DNA of 64,000 nucleotides from WTGA01 sp965231865 (GTDB lineage Bacteria > Pseudomonadota > Gammaproteobacteria > Arenicellales > Poriferihabitantaceae): NCBI GenBank assembly GCA_965231865.1, contig CBDDOJ010000002.1, positions 1,736,001 through 1,800,000 on the forward strand. The letters are read 5' to 3'. The translations under genes were made by a program, and so were the position numbers. Below are positions 8,693 to 18,230 of this stretch, piece after piece. How positions within the stretch are numbered: position 1 is the first letter of the stretch; every line of letters begins with the position of its first letter. The notes under the pieces are model-generated. The model did no database searches and was not told the origin of the DNA. It saw nothing but the letters and a program-made list of their open reading frames with translations.

Positions 8693-9967
8693 ATGCCTTG
8701 GAATCAACCTGGATCTGGTGGAAATGACGAGGACCCCTGGGGTCAGCGGAATAGACGTGGAAATGGCCGTCACCAGGGGCCTCCTGACCTGGACGAAATA
8801 TTTCGCCGGGCCAAAGATCGTATTGATGGGATGTTCAGTCGCGGCGGCGGCAGTAGCGGTGGCGGTAGCGGCCAGGATGAGGATTCCGGGACCGGAAGTG
8901 GCGGGACGGCTGGTGGCCGGAACATGGTCGTCGTGTTGCTGGTGGTTGGGCTGGGCTTCTGGATTTTTACGGGATTCTATACCGTGGACCAGGGCGAGCA
9001 GGCCATTGAACTGCGGTTTGGGGAGTATTCGGAAACCAATGGCGCGGGATTGCAGTGGCACATCCCGACCCCGGTGGAAAGTGTGGAAATCATCAATACG
9101 CAAAATGTCAATACGGTGGAAGTCGGGTATCGAAAGGGCGGACGGACCATACAATCCGTTCCTCGTGAAGCGTTGATGCTGACCCAGGATGAAAACATTA
9201 TTGATATCCAGTTTGCGGTTCAGTATGACATCAAGGACCCCACGGACCTGCTCTTTAACGTCAGTGAATACAATCCCAGGGATCTGGCGCATGATGTGGT
9301 GCGGCAGGCGACGGAAAGTGCAGTGCGGGAAATCGTCGGCGGGAATACCATGGATTTTGCCATCACCGAAGGCCGGGCACAGCTGGCGGCAGAGACCAAG
9401 GCCCTGGTGCAGGAGATTCTTGACCGCTACGAGACGGGAATCAATATCCGCACCGTGGAAATGCAGAATGCACAGCCCCCGGAACAGGTCAAGGATGCTT
9501 TTGATGACGTCGTAAAAGCCAGGGAAGATGAAGAGCGCCTGAAGAACCTGGCCCAGGCATATGCCAATGATGTAATCCCCAGGGCCCGGGGGTTTGCTGC
9601 CCGGATACTCCAGGAGGCCGAAGCCTACAGGGCCTCGGTGACGGCGAAAGCCGAAGGTGAAACGGCCCGCTTTGAACAGGTTTTGAACGAGTATACCGAG
9701 GCTCCCCAGATTACACGGGACCGGTTGTATCTGGAAACCATGGAGCAGGTGTTCAGCAATGCCAGCAAAATGGTGATCGACCAGGAGAGTGGAGGGAACA
9801 ATGTCATGTATCTTCCCCTGGACCAGCTGATGCGAAACCGAAACCAGACAGGCGGAGGAAGCGGCGGTTCGTCCAGCCTGAACCCGGGGCAGTCGGCGAC
9901 CGACCTGTCCGCAACCAATTCACTCCGATCAACGAACCGAAGCGTTGACCGTACACTGGGGCAGTAA
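8693..9967 (+). CDS. hflK: FtsH protease modulator HflK
   Basis: HflK is a membrane SPFH/band-7 protein. With HflC it forms a large complex around the AAA protease FtsH and tunes its activity. The 424-residue sequence has the typical Gly/Pro/Asp-rich cytoplasmic N-tail (about 1-75), one membrane span near 79-96 (VVVLLVVGLGFWIF), then the band-7 domain starting at YTVDQGEQAIELRFG. A helical Ala/Glu-rich stretch and a Gln/Ser/Gly-rich tail follow. The stop is two bases before the hflC ATG, so the two are translationally coupled. The start is supported by an extended -10 promoter 45 bases upstream. Confidence 0.95.
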   Translation: MPWNQPGSGGNDEDPWGQRNRRGNGRHQGPPDLDEIFRRAKDRIDGMFSRGGGSSGGGSGQDEDSGTGSGGTAGGRNMVVVLLVVGLGFWIFTGFYTVDQGEQAIELRFGEYSETNGAGLQWHIPTPVESVEIINTQNVNTVEVGYRKGGRTIQSVPREALMLTQDENIIDIQFAVQYDIKDPTDLLFNVSEYNPRDLAHDVVRQATESAVREIVGGNTMDFAITEGRAQLAAETKALVQEILDRYETGINIRTVEMQNAQPPEQVKDAFDDVVKAREDEERLKNLAQAYANDVIPRARGFAARILQEAEAYRASVTAKAEGETARFEQVLNEYTEAPQITRDRLYLETMEQVFSNASKMVIDQESGGNNVMYLPLDQLMRNRNQTGGGSGGSSSLNPGQSATDLSATNSLRSTNRSVDRTLGQ

Positions 9968-9969
9968 TT

Positions 9970-10848
9970 ATGAAAGGAAAATCATCATTGTTTCTGGCGC
10001 TTGCAGCGATTGCGGGAGTGCTGGTCTTTTTCTCCGCTTACTATGTTGATGAGCGTGAAAGGGCGATTGTTTTCAAATTTGGTGAAATCGTCAAATCCGA
10101 TATCGGCCCCGGCCTGCACTGGAAAGTTCCCTTTATCAATAACGTCCAGTATTTCGATGCCCGGGTACAGACCATGGATGCCGATCCTGAACTCTATTTG
10201 ACCGTGGAAAAGAAAAACCTGGTGGTGGACTCATTTGTCAAGTGGAAGATCAAGGATGTCCATCAGTACTACACCCGGTTGCAGGGGTTGAAATCGAATG
10301 CCAGGTCAAGACTGTCCCAGCAGGTAAACGACAGTCTTCGGCAGGAATTCGGCAAACGCACGGTCCAGGAGGTGATCTCCGGGGACCGGGCGCTGATCAT
10401 GGAGGTGGTTCGAAATGTCATGGAAGAGGAAGCCATCAATCTTGGAATCAACGTCATTGATGTGCGCCTGAAACGTGTTGACCTGGACCCGGCCATCAGC
10501 GAAAGGGTTTATCAGCGTATGAATGCAGAAAGGGAGCGGGTCGCCAAGGAATTGCGGGCAGAAGGTGAGGAGGAAGCGGAAAAAATTCGGGCGGATGCGG
10601 ACCGGCAGCGTGAGATCTTGCTGGCCAATGCAAATCGGGATGCCGAAAAACTCCGGGGGGAAGGCGATGCCATTGCCACGGAAACCTATGCCCGTGCGTT
10701 TGGACGGGATGCGGAGTTTTACAATCTTTACCGGAGCCTGAGTGCCTACAAAAGCAGTTTCAACAGCAAGCAGGATCTCATGATTGTGGACCCAAGTTCT
10801 GAGTTTTTCAAATATTTCAAGCAATCGGAGACAGTGGGCACCAATTGA
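9970..10848 (+). CDS. hflC: FtsH protease modulator HflC
   Basis: HflC is the partner of HflK in the membrane complex that regulates FtsH. The 292-residue protein has an N-terminal signal anchor (residues 5-25) followed by YYVDERERAIVFKFGEI, the usual start of the band-7 domain. A long charged helical region (EGEEEAEKIRADADRQREI) around 195-230 follows. Length is normal for the family. It begins two bases after the hflK stop, without space for its own promoter. Confidence 0.95.
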   Translation: MKGKSSLFLALAAIAGVLVFFSAYYVDERERAIVFKFGEIVKSDIGPGLHWKVPFINNVQYFDARVQTMDADPELYLTVEKKNLVVDSFVKWKIKDVHQYYTRLQGLKSNARSRLSQQVNDSLRQEFGKRTVQEVISGDRALIMEVVRNVMEEEAINLGINVIDVRLKRVDLDPAISERVYQRMNAERERVAKELRAEGEEEAEKIRADADRQREILLANANRDAEKLRGEGDAIATETYARAFGRDAEFYNLYRSLSAYKSSFNSKQDLMIVDPSSEFFKYFKQSETVGTN

Positions 10849-11024
10849 TGTAGCGCACATCCGAATATCCGGCTGATCTGTCCGGCTGTCCACTTTGCCC
10901 TCGCAAAGCAGCAGATTCCCGGCCATTTTGTCCTCGGCAGCATGGTTGGCACCGGAACCCGGATGAGTGGTGCTTCCCCTGTGTGAAGGATGGCCCGGCG
11001 TGAAAGATGGTTTGATTTGAAGGT

Positions 11025-11228
11025 TTGAGTGAATTCGTGGATTGGCACAACCTACTGGCTGCGTTCGCTATTTTATTGATCCTCGAAGGTCTGCTGCCAT
11101 TTTTGAGTCCTCCTGCATTTAAGAACTATGTGCGAAAAATGCTTGCCGTTTCCGATTCGGCCCTGAGAATCATGGGACTGGCAAGCATGGTCGCGGGGGT
11201 TGTCCTGCTTTATATTGTACGGAACTGA
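11025..11228 (+). CDS. DUF2065 (YjeT-like) small membrane protein
   Basis: A 67-residue protein with two membrane spans: LLAAFAILLILEGLLPFL and a C-terminal LASMVAGVVLLYIV. The LEGLLPFLSP segment and the position between hflC and purA match the DUF2065/YjeT family, whose function is unknown. The first start is a TTG at 11025; a GTG at 11037 would give a slightly shorter form. The 176-bp gap from hflC has no visible gene or clear signal. Confidence 0.85.
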   Translation: MSEFVDWHNLLAAFAILLILEGLLPFLSPPAFKNYVRKMLAVSDSALRIMGLASMVAGVVLLYIVRN

Positions 11229-11253
11229 ACATCATTGGATCGTCGACGGGAAC

Positions 11254-12552
11254 ATGGCCAGAAATATTGTGTTGTTGGGGGCCCAGTGGGGGGACGAAGG
11301 AAAGGGAAAGATTGTTGATCTTCTGACCGAAGGTGCCGACGCAGTCGCCCGTTTCCAGGGCGGGCACAATGCGGGGCACACCCTGGTCATCAATGGCCGA
11401 AAAACCGTGTTGCACCTGGTTCCCTCCGGAGCAATGAGGGAAGGAGTGGAATGCCTGATCGGCAACGGCGTCGTGCTGGACCCTGGGCAGCTGATGAAGG
11501 AAATCCGGGGTCTCGAAGAAAACCGCGTACAGATTCGTTCCCGGCTTTCAGTCAGCCCGGGGTGTCCCCTGATTCTGCCGTATCACAGGACCCTGGATAT
11601 CTCCAGGGAAAAGGCCAGCGGAAAAAAAGCCATCGGAACCACGGGCCGGGGCATTGGTCCGTGTTACGAAGACAAGGTCGCCCGTCGGGGGGTTCGGCTG
11701 ATGGATTTGGCCAATCCTGCGGTTTTTGCTGACCGGCTTCGGGAAGTGATGGCGTATCACAATCATGTCCTGGTTCACTACCTGGATGCAGATCCGGTTG
11801 ACTATCAATCCTGCCTGGAGGAAACCCTGGAACTGGGTGAACAGGTTCTTCCCATGATGCGCGATGTGTCCAGCAGGCTTCGTCATCTGCGGGACGCGGG
11901 GAAATCCGTTATCTTCGAGGGTGCCCAGGGCATGCTTCTGGATATCGATCATGGGAGCTATCCCTACGTGACTTCGTCAAATACCACGGCCGCTGCTGCT
12001 GCCATTGGTACCGGCATCGGGCCCCTGGATCTGGATTTTGTGCTTGGAATCGTCAAGGCCTATACGACCCGGGTCGGGGCCGGTCCGTTTCCCACGGAAT
12101 TGTTCGATGAGGTGGGTCAACGGCTGGCTGAGCGCGGACATGAATTTGGTGCAACCACCGGGCGGCCCAGGCGGTGCGGCTGGCTGGATGTGGTGGCCCT
12201 GCGCAGGGCCAGCCAGGTCTGCGGACTGAGTGCGCTGGGGGTAACCAAGCTGGATGTCATGGACGGGCTGGAAGTCGTCAGGATGTGTACCGGGTACCGG
12301 TCGGCGGACGGAACCCTGATGGAACTGCCCCCGTATGGCGCGGACGAAATGGCCAATTGTGAACCCGTCTATGAAGATTTGCCTGGCTGGAAGGAATCCA
12401 GTGCTGGATGCCGGAAATACGATGAACTGCCCGAAAATGCGAAATCCTATCTTCAGCGGTTAACCGAACTGGTGGGGTTGCCCATCGACCTTGTATCCAC
12501 CGGTGCGGAAAGAGACGACACAATCATCCTGCGTCATCCATTCGAACAGTAG
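11254..12552 (+). CDS. purA: Adenylosuccinate synthetase
   Basis: It condenses IMP and aspartate with GTP to adenylosuccinate, the first committed step to AMP, in the cytoplasm. The frame is open from 11200. The ATG at 11254 gives the canonical start MARNIVLLGAQWGDEGKGK and 432 residues, the usual length. Diagnostic blocks are GDEGKGKIVD (GTP loop), GHNAGHTLV near 40, GTTGRGIGPCYEDK near 130 and the FEGAQG/LLDIDHGSYPYVTSSN stretch near 225-240. It follows the DUF2065 gene by 25 bases, as in many gammaproteobacteria. Confidence 0.97.
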   Translation: MARNIVLLGAQWGDEGKGKIVDLLTEGADAVARFQGGHNAGHTLVINGRKTVLHLVPSGAMREGVECLIGNGVVLDPGQLMKEIRGLEENRVQIRSRLSVSPGCPLILPYHRTLDISREKASGKKAIGTTGRGIGPCYEDKVARRGVRLMDLANPAVFADRLREVMAYHNHVLVHYLDADPVDYQSCLEETLELGEQVLPMMRDVSSRLRHLRDAGKSVIFEGAQGMLLDIDHGSYPYVTSSNTTAAAAAIGTGIGPLDLDFVLGIVKAYTTRVGAGPFPTELFDEVGQRLAERGHEFGATTGRPRRCGWLDVVALRRASQVCGLSALGVTKLDVMDGLEVVRMCTGYRSADGTLMELPPYGADEMANCEPVYEDLPGWKESSAGCRKYDELPENAKSYLQRLTELVGLPIDLVSTGAERDDTIILRHPFEQ

Positions 12553-12629
12553 TATGAGGACCCGGCTCCCGCCAGCCCCCCACGTGTGCTTACCCCATTT
12601 CTGAAAAGTCAAATTCGCGGAGACCAATC

Positions 12630-14093
12630 ATGGCAAGTGTTAATTTAAAAGACCCCGGACTGTTTCGCCAGCAGTGCTACATCAACGGGCAATGGCGTGA
12701 CGCCAACAGTGGGGAAACGATTGATGTCAACAATCCGGCAGATGGGTCCCTGCTCGCAACCGTTCCAAGGATGGGTGCCGGGGAAACCAGGGAAGCCCTC
12801 GAGGCCGCCGAGACGGCCCAGGTAACGTGGAGAAGAATGCTGGCCAAGGAGAGGGCGGTTATCTTGCGGCGCTGGTTTGACCTGATGATCGAAAACCAGG
12901 AGGACCTTGCCGTCCTGATGACCCTGGAGCAGGGGAAACCCCTGGCGGAGTCCAGGGGAGAGATCGGTTATTCCGCCTCTTTTTTGGAATGGTTTGCGGA
13001 TGAGGCACGCAGAATCAGCGGGGAAACCATTCCACAGCACCAGGCGGACAAGCGTATTGTCGTCATCAAGCAGCCGGTGGGGGTCTGCGTAGCGATCACA
13101 CCGTGGAATTTTCCTTCGGCCATGATCACCAGAAAAGTCGGGCCTGCACTGGCGGCGGGATGCGCGGTGGTGGTCAAGCCGGCAACCCAGACACCGCTTT
13201 CAGCCTTTGCACTGTGTGAACTCGCTGAGAGGGCCGGGGTTCCTCCGGGGGTCCTGAGCGTGATCACGGGGGCATCCGGTGAGATTGGCGCTGAGATGAC
13301 TTCGAACCCCATTGTCCGGCATCTGAGTTTCACGGGGTCGACGGAAGTGGGTCGGTTGCTGATGAGACAGTGCGCCGACTCCATCATCAAAGTGGCCCTG
13401 GAACTCGGTGGGAATGCGCCGTTTATTGTCTTCGAGGATGCCGATGTGGATGCTGCAGTGGAGGGAGCCATCATTTCCAAATACCGGAATGCGGGCCAGA
13501 CATGCGTGTGCAGCAACCGAATCTATGTGCAGGATGGCATTTATGATGAATTTGCGGAAAAACTGGCCAGGGCCGTATCCAAAATGAAAGTGGGGGACGG
13601 AACCCAGGACGGTGTTGTACAGGGCCCGCTTATCGATATGAATGCGGTTGAAAAAGTCGAGGAACACATCCAGGATGCGGTGGGCAAGGGAGCCGATGTC
13701 GTCGTTGGAGGGAGACGCCATGAACTCGGCGGAACCTTTTTCCAGCCGACGCTTCTGACCAATGTAACCTCAAACATGGTGGTTGTACGGGAAGAAACCT
13801 TTGGGCCTTTGGCGCCGTTGTTGCGGTTCAGGGAGGAAAAAGAGGTCATTGAGATGGCGAACGATACGGAATTCGGCCTGGCTTCCTATTTTTACAGCCG
13901 GGACCTTGCCCGGGTCTGGCGGGTCTGCGAAGAACTGGAATACGGCATGGTTGGCATCAATACGGGGTTGATTTCAACGGAAGTTGCCCCTTTTGGCGGG
14001 ATCAAACAATCCGGATTGGGCCGGGAAGGGTCGGCTCATGGCATTGAGGAATACCTGGAGATGAAATATTTGTGTATGGGCGGCATCCAGTAG
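12630..14093 (+). CDS. gabD: NAD(P)-dependent succinate-semialdehyde dehydrogenase
   Basis: An aldehyde dehydrogenase of 487 residues that most resembles GabD, which oxidises succinate semialdehyde to succinate at the end of GABA or putrescine breakdown. Motifs seen are ITPWNFPSAM (cofactor/catalytic Asn), FTGSTEVGR near 235, ELGGNAPFIV with the general-base Glu near 255, and NAGQTCVC with the nucleophilic Cys near 290. The exact substrate is inferred from overall similarity. The polyamine-type importer at 36-40.5 kb would fit such a pathway but is far away. The ATG at 12630 gives the normal N-terminus. Confidence 0.85.
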   Translation: MASVNLKDPGLFRQQCYINGQWRDANSGETIDVNNPADGSLLATVPRMGAGETREALEAAETAQVTWRRMLAKERAVILRRWFDLMIENQEDLAVLMTLEQGKPLAESRGEIGYSASFLEWFADEARRISGETIPQHQADKRIVVIKQPVGVCVAITPWNFPSAMITRKVGPALAAGCAVVVKPATQTPLSAFALCELAERAGVPPGVLSVITGASGEIGAEMTSNPIVRHLSFTGSTEVGRLLMRQCADSIIKVALELGGNAPFIVFEDADVDAAVEGAIISKYRNAGQTCVCSNRIYVQDGIYDEFAEKLARAVSKMKVGDGTQDGVVQGPLIDMNAVEKVEEHIQDAVGKGADVVVGGRRHELGGTFFQPTLLTNVTSNMVVVREETFGPLAPLLRFREEKEVIEMANDTEFGLASYFYSRDLARVWRVCEELEYGMVGINTGLISTEVAPFGGIKQSGLGREGSAHGIEEYLEMKYLCMGGIQ

Positions 14094-14565
14094 ATTTTGA
14101 CCCGGGTGGTCAGAGAGACACCGGGCAACAACGCACCCCCCTGGAAACCCCAATCACCGGGTCGCGGATATGGATTTTCCACCCGGCCAAACGGGTTTCG
14201 GGAGAAACCGATGCCCCGTCTGCTGTCCTGCCCAGTGAAGACAATACTGCCACCGCGAGCCCGGGCCCGCGACCGCTGTTCGATCTTTGTGGACGGGTTC
14301 AGACCGGTTCCCGAATCATCCTCGGCCGGATCGAAAAATACTGCCGGAAATACATGGAGAGACAACCGCTCAGGAAGCTTTTTTATTATCCGGTTGAGCC
14401 CCCGGAAAACCGGGGATAACCGTTCGCTATTGTCGAGAAAATGCCGTTATATATCTTGCATATTCGGATTGTGGACGGTACACTTCATAAGTAAGAAGGA
14501 GGTTGGATTGACTGACTATGCTTCTGATACAACCATCAATTCAAGAATCTGGAGATCTTTTTAGT
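14094..14565. other. Gap upstream of the LysM lipoprotein
   Basis: About 470 bp. A frame at 14097-14564 is open but shows no family features and very biased composition. Near its end there is a strong ribosome site (AAGGAGG, 14497-14503) followed by TTG at 14509, in a frame of about 18 codons that stops at 14562-14564. It could be a short leader peptide for the lipoprotein gene, but this is weak evidence. Confidence 0.35.
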
Positions 14566-15021
14566 ATGCAAACAGCATCTTATAAAACTGCCTCAGTGAC
14601 CAAGCTACTTGCAATCCTGGCAGTAGCCATTTTTGTAACGGGATGTGTGAGTGCAAAAAGCCCGCCCACCGAGGAAGCAGAGCCCGCTGAACCGGTTGCG
14701 CCGGCACCTGCACCGGAGCCTGCGCCGGAGCCTGAACCGGAGTCCACTACGTGGACAGTGGAAACAGGAGATAATCTCTGGGGGATCGCGGGGCACGAAG
14801 AAGTTTACAACGTCCCTGAAAAATGGCCTTTGATCTATAAGGCAAATCTGGACCAAATTGAAGATGCGGATTTGATCTATCCCGGACAGGTATTGACCAT
14901 TCCCCTGGATTCCTCTGCAAACGCGGTTGATGCGGCGATTGGCCATGCTAAAAATCGGGGTGCCTGGGCAGTCGGACCCATAGAATCCAGCGACCAGACC
15001 TACCTGAACAACTCGGAGTAA
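14566..15021 (+). CDS. LysM-domain lipoprotein
   Basis: A 151-residue protein from the ATG at 14566, preceded by GGAG eleven bases upstream. Its signal sequence ends in a lipobox, FVTGC, so it should be lipid-anchored at about residue 25. A long Pro/Ala/Glu-rich spacer follows (PAPAPEPAPEPEPE). Then comes one LysM-type peptidoglycan-binding domain, TVETGDNLWGIAG ... LIYPGQVLTIP. The likely role is binding to the cell wall; no catalytic domain is present. An in-frame ATG at 14518 would add 16 residues that spoil the signal peptide. Confidence 0.8.
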   Translation: MQTASYKTASVTKLLAILAVAIFVTGCVSAKSPPTEEAEPAEPVAPAPAPEPAPEPEPESTTWTVETGDNLWGIAGHEEVYNVPEKWPLIYKANLDQIEDADLIYPGQVLTIPLDSSANAVDAAIGHAKNRGAWAVGPIESSDQTYLNNSE

Positions 15022-15101
15022 ACAGCCCGAACAACCCGGTGCAATTGCCCCTGGTTTATTGTTCTCCAGGCCTGCCGGAAGGCAGATCGCATACACAATT
15101 G

Positions 15102-15136
15102 AAGGCAGAAGCAGTGACTCATTGCTTCTGCCTTTG
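15102..15136 (+). terminator. Intrinsic-type terminator after the LysM gene
   Basis: AAGGCAGAAGCA (15102-15113) and TGCTTCTGCCTT (15123-15134) form a perfect 12-bp stem with a 9-base loop, followed by TTTGTGTG. It lies 80 bases after the lipoprotein stop. The T-run is short, so efficiency is uncertain. Confidence 0.65.
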
Positions 15137-15457
15137 TGTGTTCCCCTCCCCATTTTCCTGCTGAACCACGACCCCATTCCCAACACCATCGACGGTTTCC
15201 CTGTGTGCTGAAAGCCTGGCCGGAGCCTGCCATGGTCGGGTCAGGGGAATATTGGCGTATCGTCCATACCGGGCTGGGTCCACAGCCTCTCTCCCGTGAC
15301 CGCCGGTTGCCGGAAGGTGGAATTTCAAGCGATGGCCTGAACCTCCCCCATCCCTGGTTTCAGCCGATTTTACAGCGTACGCCAGCGCGGCAGGATACTG
15401 CCCAACGCATTCGCCTGCCGTGGTTTTTCCGGCAGCTCTGGCAAGGTGAGCGACGGA
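15137..15457. other. Convergent gap
   Basis: About 320 bp between the LysM terminator and the 3' end of the minus-strand dehydrogenase. No gene, repeat or strong signal is seen. Confidence 0.5.
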
Positions 15458-17902
15458 CTATTCGGACCACTCGTCGTGGACCTGCCGGCCCCGGGGAATC
15501 GTGTTGTTCGGGTCATAAACACACGGTGGGCCGACTACGGCTTTCGTGTGCTTTCCAAGCAGGCTGATTTCCAGTTCGGTCCCGGTTCTCGCCTGCAGCG
15601 GATCAATATAGGCCATGGCAATATTTTTTCCGGTGCGGTAGCCCCAGGCAGCCGACGTGATCGTGCCCACCGGGTGGCCCTGACACAAAACGGTCTCGCC
15701 ATGATGGGCGGGGGCTTCGTTGCCGTGGACGATGAGCAGGACACGCTCTTTTCGATTGCCTTTGTGGACCTGCTGTTGCAGGCCTGCCTTGCCGGGAAAT
15801 TCCTTGTTCAAGTCCACAAACCGGCCCAGCCCCGCTTCCATCGGGTTGAACTCGGTGATCAGGTCCTCTTTCCAGTGACCATACCCTTTTTCAAGACGCA
15901 TTGACTGGATCGCGTACATGCCGAAATGCACAAGCCCATGCGCGGCACCCAGCCCGGTAAGCAGTTCATAGGTGTGGGAGAGCCGGTGGTTGGGCACATG
16001 GATTTCAAAGGCCTGTTCGCCGGAGAAACTGACGGCCATCACCACTGCCCGGGTCGTGCCGACCCGGTGTAATCCGGCCGTCATCCAGGGGAATCCTTCC
16101 TGGCTCCAGTTGGAGCAGGGGGAGGCAGCTAAAAGCAGCGCACGGGCTTTCGGGCCAGCCAGGATCAGGGTGGTGTGCGTGTTGGTGAGGCTCCTGATGC
16201 GGATATCCAGGTTTTTCGGCAAGTGCTCCTGCAGCCAGTCCATGTCATGATACTCGGCGGTGGCGGCTGAACCGTACCAGACCCGGTTTTCGTCAAGTTG
16301 AACGATGGTGGCTTCACCGAGAATATTGCCACTTTGGGTGAGAAAATAGCAAAGACCAACCCTGCCCCGGCCGGGGAGCCGGGAACAGGTTAGGCTGTCC
16401 AGCCAGCCCATGGCATCGGTGCCGGAAATTTCATAGCGGTTAAAGCCGGATATTTCGGCAATTCCTACCCCCGTACAAAGGGACCTGACCTCTGAGCCGA
16501 CAACCCGGTGCCAATTGGGAAAGCGATAACTGTAGGTTTCACTGAAACCGGGGTCGGGTTTGTAGAAGGTGGCCCGTTCCCATCCATTAATGACACTGAA
16601 TTGCGCCCCGTTGGCTTTGAGCAGCGGGTACAGGGGGGTCGTCTTTGCCGGACGCCCCGCCGGGCGGTGTTCCCCCGGCATATGCCAGCGAAATTCATTC
16701 CGGTAGTCCTCCACAGCCTTGGCAATCGTGTATGAGGTTGTGGCATGGCCCGTGATCCGCCGGGGGTCCAGTTGCCAGGTATCCCATTCGGTTTCACCCT
16801 GCACGATCATCTGTGCCAGCATCTTGCCGTAACCGCCGCCTTCACCGATCCCGACACGCAGCCCATTCATCGACCAGACATTGCGCAACCCCGGCTGCTT
16901 GCCCACCAGGGGTCCTGCATCGGCGGAATAGGGAATGGGGCCGGTCACCATGGACTGAATGCCGGCTTCCCGGAGGCAGGGGACCCGGTCGAAAATCGCT
17001 TCCAGTTTGGGCAGACAGCGGTCCAGATCATTGGGGCAGAGCATGCTGGTGAAATCCGGATCGATTCCATCGACACCAAATGTCCTGCAGTCCTCCTCAT
17101 AAACACCCACCAGAAGGCCATTTTTTTCCTGCCGCATATAGAAGGTGTCGCGTGGACACCGAACCATGGGAACCCGCGTATCCCGGGCTTCCAGGTCCGG
17201 GATTGGCCCGGTAATGAAATACATGTGTTCCATGGAAATGACCGGGTAGGTGTGACCCATCATCGCACCGACTTCGTTTGCACGGTAACCGGCGGCAACA
17301 ACGACATGCTCACACACAATATCCCCGTTTTGAGTGTGAACAACCCATTCCGAATTGGGTTTTTGGGTCAGCCCCGTGACCGGATTGTGCCGGTATATTT
17401 CCGCTCCGGCCTTGCGCGCCAGTCGTGCCAGGGCCTGGCACAACTGGGCGGGGTCGATGTCCCCGTCCAGCGGGTCCCACAGGGCGGCCAGAAGATCACT
17501 GGATGTCAGAAGCGGGTGGCGGGAGATGACTTCGTGTGCACTGATCAATTCAAAATCAACGCCCACGCCCCGTGCAACCGAGATGATATGGTGGCAGGCA
17601 TCCAGGTTATCCGGATCCGTGATCAATCGCAGGCCGCCTGTGGCGTAATGGTAATTGATCGGGTATTCGGGATCTGCTGAAAGTTCCCGGTAGAGCCCAA
17701 TGGTGTAACTGCGCAGCAGTATCAGCAATTGATTGGGGGCGAGATTGGGGCACTGGGCAGCGGAATGCCAGGTGGTGCCGGAGGTCAGTTCATCGCGTTC
17801 AACGAGAACCACATCACTCCAGCCTTCCCGGGTCAGATGATAGAGCGTCGAACATCCGCCGATTCCACCGCCGATGACGGCGACGCGCGCATGGGTTTTC
17901 AT
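15458..17902 (-). CDS. Sarcosine/dimethylglycine dehydrogenase-like flavoprotein with GcvT domain
   Basis: An 814-residue protein with a DAO-type FAD-dependent oxidoreductase half (dinucleotide motif VIGGGIGGCSTLYHL at the N-terminus) and a C-terminal aminomethyltransferase (GcvT/T-protein) half from about residue 430. This architecture is shared by sarcosine dehydrogenase, dimethylglycine dehydrogenase and related N-methyl amino-acid demethylases. They oxidise an N-methyl group and hand the one-carbon unit to tetrahydrofolate. The DSLTCSRLP segment and the KGYGHWKEDL stretch fit the GcvT fold. Which substrate is used cannot be told. It stands alone on the minus strand with no visible operon partner. 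Confidence 0.88.
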   Translation of the reverse strand: MKTHARVAVIGGGIGGCSTLYHLTREGWSDVVLVERDELTSGTTWHSAAQCPNLAPNQLLILLRSYTIGLYRELSADPEYPINYHYATGGLRLITDPDNLDACHHIISVARGVGVDFELISAHEVISRHPLLTSSDLLAALWDPLDGDIDPAQLCQALARLARKAGAEIYRHNPVTGLTQKPNSEWVVHTQNGDIVCEHVVVAAGYRANEVGAMMGHTYPVISMEHMYFITGPIPDLEARDTRVPMVRCPRDTFYMRQEKNGLLVGVYEEDCRTFGVDGIDPDFTSMLCPNDLDRCLPKLEAIFDRVPCLREAGIQSMVTGPIPYSADAGPLVGKQPGLRNVWSMNGLRVGIGEGGGYGKMLAQMIVQGETEWDTWQLDPRRITGHATTSYTIAKAVEDYRNEFRWHMPGEHRPAGRPAKTTPLYPLLKANGAQFSVINGWERATFYKPDPGFSETYSYRFPNWHRVVGSEVRSLCTGVGIAEISGFNRYEISGTDAMGWLDSLTCSRLPGRGRVGLCYFLTQSGNILGEATIVQLDENRVWYGSAATAEYHDMDWLQEHLPKNLDIRIRSLTNTHTTLILAGPKARALLLAASPCSNWSQEGFPWMTAGLHRVGTTRAVVMAVSFSGEQAFEIHVPNHRLSHTYELLTGLGAAHGLVHFGMYAIQSMRLEKGYGHWKEDLITEFNPMEAGLGRFVDLNKEFPGKAGLQQQVHKGNRKERVLLIVHGNEAPAHHGETVLCQGHPVGTITSAAWGYRTGKNIAMAYIDPLQARTGTELEISLLGKHTKAVVGPPCVYDPNNTIPRGRQVHDEWSE

Positions 17903-18230
17903 CAGTCTGTTGACAGGGGATCAGGGTGTGACGGGTTGAATCTTTTCGGTGTCCATATTTCTCGATACGGATATCGTGGCCAATGGAGAATACACCAAAC
18001 TCCCCTGGTCAATCCATGGACACCCGCCGATGACGGCGGGGGTCAGGTCAGGCATCCAGGGTTTTGGGACAGATTCGTGGGTGGGGTCTGTGCATCGTGA
18101 CAGATGCCCGGCATTTCAGCTGCCGGGTTCTGGACCCGTTTGCCCTGAGGGATGCCGGCAGGAAAATGCCTGGCATTTGGCATAAAATAGGCCGTCTGGT
18201 TGAATCGTCAACCCATCAACCCATTACTGA
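17903..18230. other. Divergent intergenic region
   Basis: About 330 bp separate the starts of the minus-strand demethylase and the plus-strand MetX-like gene. Both promoters should be here. Small G/C-rich inverted repeats are visible, but no convincing promoter pair or riboswitch fold. Confidence 0.4.

Noticed and set aside
14097..14564. 155-codon frame before the LysM gene
   Set aside because: Arg/Pro/Ser-rich, no ribosome site at its start, no domain; only its last 18 codons might be a leader peptide.
16745..17680. 311-codon plus-strand frame
   Set aside because: It lies opposite the dehydrogenase gene, whose motifs are unambiguous; the frame has no family features and is a shadow of GC-rich codon use.
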